Source of the DNA: Phytomonas francai
Taxonomy: Eukaryota > Euglenozoa > Kinetoplastea > Trypanosomatida > Trypanosomatidae
NCBI GenBank assembly: GCA_001766655.1
Contig: MJCC01000013.1
Coordinates: forward strand, 448,154-459,790
Length of the DNA stretch: 11,637 nt
Direction of reading: 5' to 3'
Shown: positions 7,794 to 11,637 of the stretch, piece after piece
Layout of the letters: each line of letters opens with the position of its first letter
How positions within the stretch are numbered: the first letter of the stretch is position 1
Translations under genes and position numbers: made by a program
Notes under the pieces: model-generated
Database searches by the model: none
Told to the model about the DNA's origin: nothing
Seen by the model: the letters and a program-made list of their open reading frames with translations, nothing else

Positions 7794-7796
7794 ATT

Positions 7797-9284
7797 TTAC
7801 GCCTGAGATAACTGGTGAGACCGAGCGTCCTTTGGGAAACGGTTGGCTTCAGTGCGTGGGTGCAGCCTCAGCGAGGATAACACCTGGGAGTTGCTCCAGG
7901 GAAGGGTGGAGGCCGAACCAATTCCGGATACGGTAGGGCATACCTCTGTAAAATACTTCTGCGCAGTGTCCCGCAACGAGCTTGGGGTGACCGCATCCAC
8001 AAACTCGAAAACCTCCCTCATTGGCACGCGTCGGCCCAGGTGGATCATCTGCCGTCCAATATCCTCGGCGCTGTTCGTCGTGCTATCTCGCATCATCATG
8101 ACGGAGGCCTTGTACTCGCACTTGGCCTGCTCCAGGAGGGCCTCGTCGACGGCCGTCGCGGTTAGTTCGTAGAACGTGCTCAGGATGTAGTCGAGCATGA
8201 TGATCTGTTCGTCGCGACTTTCCGGGGCGGACTCTGTGGGCGGCATGCGTGCGGTTACGATTTGGTACCCCAGCAGGGCAGTCTCCTCGTAGGGCGTGTA
8301 AAAGGGCCGGAGCTGCACAAGGCTCGGCACACGATCCCACGGGATCCGGGGATTTAGGCGTTGGTACCCGAACTGGTCGAACTGACCCTCACGGAACTGG
8401 CCGATGACGTTGTGGATCAGCTGAAGGGCGTAACTGTCGGCGCAGGAGGCCCCACATATTGGGAACGCGACGGCAGTGTTGGTCGTCGCCATGGTCTCAT
8501 TCCACAGTACCGTGTACCCCCCGGTGTATTGCGCACACAGCAAAGGGCGGTTGTTAATAGCCGGCAAGTCGCTAAAGAACGTTTCCGCAATTCTGTGCGT
8601 CTCGTCGGGGCTTAAACCCCCAGAGGACACTAAACACATCCGCGGACCGGTGTAGTGCGTCTTTACGAAGCTTTGAATCATCTCACGATTAATGTTCTTG
8701 GCGATGTTTTCTACGGGGCCGAGAATTGTAAGAGGCAGCCCGCTGGTTGTGGGGTCGTAGGCGGCGCGATGAAGCTCATCCATGAGGACCTCGTCAACGA
8801 GCTCCTCGACCTCGCGCATCTCGGCTAGGATGGTGGGCCGCTCGAGTTCGATGTCTTTTGACCGATAGTGCCCATTTTTCAACAAATCCGCGACCACATC
8901 AATCATCGTGGGAACATCCCGGTTGAAAGCCTTAACGTAATAGGCCGTGCGGTCGCGTGAGGTGTAGGCGTTGAAGTGCGCACCGTTATGCTCAAACATA
9001 CTTTCGACGTCTTGTTTGGAGTAACGGTCCGTTCCCTTGAAGTTCATATGTTCTAAAAAATGCGCAACACCACTGTTGTGGATGTCCTCAAATCGACTTC
9101 CTGCGTCGATCCATATGCCTATCGTGGAGAAAGGGCAGTCCTTGACGAACTCCGTGGCGACGCGGAAGCCATTGGGGAGGCTGGAGTAGACCACTGGCGT
9201 AATGTGATCAAGTGCCTTCCTGCAAAGAGGGTCCTTGATCATCATATTGCGTGGCATCAAGGTTGCTAAAGAGCGACGCATCAT
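7797..9284 (-). CDS. Mitochondrial processing peptidase beta subunit, 495 residues
   Basis: This is the catalytic subunit of the matrix peptidase that removes targeting sequences from imported proteins, working as a dimer with the alpha subunit. It belongs to the M16 metallopeptidases. The inverted zinc motif HFLEH is at residues 75-79 (H75, E78 and H79) and the distal ligand is E155 in ILAEMREVEE, the spacing expected for the family, so the enzyme should be active. The second M16 domain carries EDIGRQMIHLGRR at 407-419, a typical MPP segment. The N-terminus MMRRSLATLMPRN is basic and hydroxylated without acids, like a mitochondrial targeting peptide. Length is close to usual. Two Met codons stand at the start (9284 and 9281) and either could be used. 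In some organisms this protein doubles as a core subunit of complex III. The sequence cannot decide that here. Confidence 0.95.
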   Translation of the reverse strand: MMRRSLATLMPRNMMIKDPLCRKALDHITPVVYSSLPNGFRVATEFVKDCPFSTIGIWIDAGSRFEDIHNSGVAHFLEHMNFKGTDRYSKQDVESMFEHNGAHFNAYTSRDRTAYYVKAFNRDVPTMIDVVADLLKNGHYRSKDIELERPTILAEMREVEELVDEVLMDELHRAAYDPTTSGLPLTILGPVENIAKNINREMIQSFVKTHYTGPRMCLVSSGGLSPDETHRIAETFFSDLPAINNRPLLCAQYTGGYTVLWNETMATTNTAVAFPICGASCADSYALQLIHNVIGQFREGQFDQFGYQRLNPRIPWDRVPSLVQLRPFYTPYEETALLGYQIVTARMPPTESAPESRDEQIIMLDYILSTFYELTATAVDEALLEQAKCEYKASVMMMRDSTTNSAEDIGRQMIHLGRRVPMREVFEFVDAVTPSSLRDTAQKYFTEVCPTVSGIGSASTLPWSNSQVLSSLRLHPRTEANRFPKDARSHQLSQA

Positions 9285-9356
9285 GAGTACGTTTTCCCTA
9301 ATGAAATACGATTTTATTTATTATTTATTATGCTTATATGTATATCTATACATATA

Positions 9357-9377
9357 CTATGCGAGAGGAGGAATTAA
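9357..9377 (-). promoter_or_regulatory. Candidate trans-splice acceptor for MPP-beta
   Basis: The minus strand reads TTAATTCCTCCTCTCGCATAG, a pyrimidine-rich run ending in AG at 9358-9357. It would leave a 72-base 5' untranslated region. A nearer AG at 9299-9298 (TTTCATTAG) would leave 13 bases. Both are inferences that depend on the organism being a trans-splicing one. Confidence 0.4.
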
Positions 9378-9468
9378 GCGAAATATCTCCAAACACAGTG
9401 AAAAGGGAATATATATGTGAATAAAATGCATCTCTACCTTTTTTTTTTAGAAATACAGGGCAGACTAG

Positions 9469-9490
9469 TATATATATATATATATATATA
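9469..9490. repeat. (TA)11 microsatellite
   Basis: Twenty-two bases of perfect TA repeat within the AT-rich spacer, likely to vary in length between strains. Confidence 0.9.
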
Positions 9491-9680
9491 TTGCTACCTG
9501 AAATGAGTCTGATATTGTTTATTCAAATTGATTTACTTTCTTTGGATGCATAAGAGAACCATCTTTTTCTTTCCTATGAAAGTAAATCCAGACAGCATAA
9601 GAATAGTAGTATCATACCCTACTGTGAATTCACTTAACCTGGATTAATATTTTCCTCATTTTTTACCAGGTAAGTGTGCC

Positions 9681-11637
9681 CTACATTACATCCGAAGGTG
9701 GGGTCAGGTTCAGTATCACCTGCTTGAGGGTCTCACTACGCTTTTGCTGTGTTTCCAACTCCTCCAAAGTGGCATACTCACCGTTCTTGTCAAGCCAGTC
9801 GCTGATTTCCCGCACTGTGCGGCACCAATGCTGCAGATCGTCCTTTGCTTTTGACGAAAGCCCCTCACATGCCTGTGCACTTGACCCGGGGCAGAGCGTA
9901 TTGCTATTTCCCCCCCCTCCCTCCTCTTCCCCACGCGGCAAGGTATCGGTTGTGCACAAACCGGCCAAATTACTTTCTATTAGGTTGCGAAGAAGGCTGC
10001 AGTTCATCTGGTACTCACTTTCAGCCTGAATTTCATTCAGCAGCTGGCGAGAGGCTACGATTTCGTCAGGCAACAAGTTAGCCCCCCGGGGAAGACGCCG
10101 CACGCATCGCGCCTCTCCATCACTTTCTCCTGTCGTATGCTGGATTTCCTCTGCTTTGGTATCGTTGTTATCACCTTTAGAAAAAGTAGCTGCAGGTAAC
10201 GGTATCACCGATAAAGCGAAGACGCGGACAAACGTGTTTGCAGGTTTCGCAGTTCGCGTAGCCCCTGCGTGCTCGGCTTCAGCGTTGATCGGGCTACTGT
10301 TGGTGCTTTTCTTCACGGAGAGGGTTGCCTTCTGCGGTGCATCGGGGGAGGCGGGACCACCCTCCGTGTTATTGTTCGCTGAATCCCCATCCCCGGCCGC
10401 CGCCATGGGCATGGGATCGCCGCCTTCGCTGAGAAGGACGCGGGCGTACGCCTTGCGCAGGTACGGAATCCCACTTGTGCTCACGACGACCTCCAAGACG
10501 ACGTTGACGTGGTGCACTACGTACCTTGTCGACAGCTTCACGGTCAGTTTATGGAGATCCGACCGGAGGTGCGGAAGGTGGTAGTGCTTGATAAAGTGCT
10601 CGGCGGTGCTGACGCGCTCGCCGGTGTCCGCCCGACGGAAGACTTCGTGAATATGCTCGAGCGCGGAGACTAGGCTCACCACCACATCCTCCTGCTCGGT
10701 GTAGTCGCTGTGGTTGAGCACCACGCTGCGCACCGCGGGGAGGAACGCGCCGCTGTCGGCGGGAAATACCGGAATCACCTCCGTCTCGCACGGGGCCTTC
10801 GCGTCGTTCCGCGCAGGACGCGTCAGAACCACTCCGATCGCAGCGGTGAGCGGCTCCTCGACGATCATTTGAGGCGCCCCCGGGAGGATCGCCAGCGCGC
10901 CGAGGTACGCCGTCCCCACCGCGACCGCCTCGTCGCCGTTGAGGGTATGACCGATGGGCCTGCTCCCTCCCCCGGTCTCAGTCTTGCCGAGCATTGCGAG
11001 CAGCCCCGGCATGCGCGTCGCGCCGCCGATCACTTCCAGGCGAGGGGGCCAATCCGGCGCGAGCCCGGCGGGATCGTCGAGCCGTTTGCGCGCCGCCGCG
11101 ACCGCGTCCTCGCGGAGCCTGACCGCGGTGAGAAAGAGCGGCCGGCAGACCTCCTCGAAGACCCCGCGGGAGAGGGTCGTCGTGAAGGGTGCCGCGGCCG
11201 ACCCCGCTGCCACGCCCTCCGCGACGACAGGGACCTCGCGGTTGACGGAGAGCTTCTCGCGGGCCGCCTTCGCGGCGCGGAGGAGCGCCCCGCGGCGTTT
11301 CCACGACGCCTCGTCACCGTCCGCCCCCACCTTTGCCTCTTTGGGCGCGAAGACGCTGCCGTTGAGGAAGTGCCGGTCCCAGTAGGCGGCGATGCAGCCG
11401 TCGAAGTCGTCGCCGCCGAGCCGCGGGTCGTCGACGAGGGCGAGGAGCCGCAGCCGCAGCCGCGCGGGGCCGCCCTCCGCGGCCGAGCCCGTCAGGCGGA
11501 AGACCGCGGCCGCCGTATGCCGGCGGCCCATGTCGTAGATCATCACGTCCGCGCTCGCGCCGGGGGCGGGGGGGTCGTGCGCGTACTGCCGCTCCGCGAG
11601 CGCGACGGCGGCCGCCGTGGGGCCCTGCACGAGCCGC
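9681..11637 (-). CDS. Hsp110/GRP170-type Hsp70-family chaperone, 5' end outside the window
   Basis: The frame is open to the right edge. The codon at 11630 is GTG inside RLVQGPTAAA, the Hsp70 segment normally found near residue 170, so about that much of the ATPase domain lies off the window. Visible, numbered from that GTG: IYDMGRRHTAA (31-41, in place of the phosphate-2 loop DLGGGT), LGGDDFD (71-77), IGGATRMPGL (201-210) and NGDEAVAVGTAYLGA (231-245), then a beta domain to about 400. A Ser/Asn/Ala-rich linker (405-465), a helical segment near 525-560, and a C-terminal helical bundle with DWLDKNGEYATLEEL (611-625) follow. This family acts as nucleotide-exchange factor and holdase for Hsp70. 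DMG rather than DLGGGT and the long loop favour Hsp110 or GRP170 over ordinary Hsp70. It ends in SDVM, not a KDEL-like signal, so cytosol versus ER is open. TAG stop. GC rises steeply towards the 5' end. Confidence 0.85.
   Translation of the reverse strand, partial: RLVQGPTAAAVALAERQYAHDPPAPGASADVMIYDMGRRHTAAAVFRLTGSAAEGGPARLRLRLLALVDDPRLGGDDFDGCIAAYWDRHFLNGSVFAPKEAKVGADGDEASWKRRGALLRAAKAAREKLSVNREVPVVAEGVAAGSAAAPFTTTLSRGVFEEVCRPLFLTAVRLREDAVAAARKRLDDPAGLAPDWPPRLEVIGGATRMPGLLAMLGKTETGGGSRPIGHTLNGDEAVAVGTAYLGALAILPGAPQMIVEEPLTAAIGVVLTRPARNDAKAPCETEVIPVFPADSGAFLPAVRSVVLNHSDYTEQEDVVVSLVSALEHIHEVFRRADTGERVSTAEHFIKHYHLPHLRSDLHKLTVKLSTRYVVHHVNVVLEVVVSTSGIPYLRKAYARVLLSEGGDPMPMAAAGDGDSANNNTEGGPASPDAPQKATLSVKKSTNSSPINAEAEHAGATRTAKPANTFVRVFALSVIPLPAATFSKGDNNDTKAEEIQHTTGESDGEARCVRRLPRGANLLPDEIVASRQLLNEIQAESEYQMNCSLLRNLIESNLAGLCTTDTLPRGEEEGGGGNSNTLCPGSSAQACEGLSSKAKDDLQHWCRTVREISDWLDKNGEYATLEELETQQKRSETLKQVILNLTPPSDVM

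Larger units (their letters stand above)
7130..7796. other. Intergenic spacer between MPP-beta and the ORC2-like gene
   Basis: No convincing gene. The 60-codon minus-strand frame at 7765-7583 has AT-rich codons and no recognisable features. The spacer holds the polypyrimidine-AG candidates for the ORC2-like gene, a 10-base GGGGATCCCC palindrome at 7483-7492, and a purine tract (sense strand) just after the MPP-beta stop. Confidence 0.55.
9285..9680. other. AT-rich intergenic spacer
   Basis: No gene seen. It contains the candidate acceptor for MPP-beta, a (TA)11 microsatellite, and on the plus strand a T run followed by AG at 9450 and a CAG-GTAAGT string near 9670. Confidence 0.6.

Noticed and set aside
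9667..9675. CAG|GTAAGT on the plus strand
   Set aside because: It matches both an acceptor and a donor, but no plus-strand exon of credible coding quality lies on either side. Probably chance.
1..11637. CRISPR array, insertion sequence, rRNA or prophage
   Set aside because: No regularly spaced repeats, transposase, terminal inverted repeats or rRNA-like segments were seen. The genes are eukaryotic.

Overview
This window looks like nuclear DNA from a protist, most likely a kinetoplastid or other euglenozoan. The reasons are indirect. Three long genes have no visible introns. All five credible coding regions lie on the minus strand, in one directional cluster. The genes are separated by AT-rich spacers with polypyrimidine-AG sequences that would suit trans-splicing. 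The mitochondrial processing peptidase also reads like the kinetoplastid form. This is a judgement from pattern and was not checked by a search. A spliced-leader gene or a cDNA was not available to confirm it.

Layout in transcription order (minus strand, right to left). (1) 11637-9681: an Hsp110/GRP170-type Hsp70 relative, cut by the right edge so that the first part of its ATPase domain is missing. (2) 9284-7797: the beta (catalytic) subunit of the mitochondrial processing peptidase, complete, with all zinc ligands. (3) 7129-3428: a 1233-residue protein whose second half looks like ORC2, the origin recognition complex subunit. It has a RING-like cysteine/histidine cluster near its N-terminus and a large insertion inside the ATPase-like fold. 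(4) 3075-2611: a 154-residue Ser/Gly/Pro-rich protein of unknown function. (5) about 517-1: an extremely GC-rich open frame running off the left edge, with a CCHC zinc-knuckle pattern but no initiating methionine.

Spacers at 518-2610, 3076-3427, 7130-7796 and 9285-9680 hold no convincing gene. The first is unusual: it carries 31-, 13- and 14-base C runs, a 15-base T run, and a near-ideal G-quadruplex motif. Pyrimidine tracts on the plus strand lie just beyond the stop codon of each complete minus-strand gene.

The genes do not form one pathway. They cover protein folding, mitochondrial protein import, DNA replication and two unknowns, as expected for a kinetoplastid polycistronic unit in which neighbours are co-transcribed but not functionally linked. 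The most interesting item is the zinc-binding module fused to a diverged ORC2.
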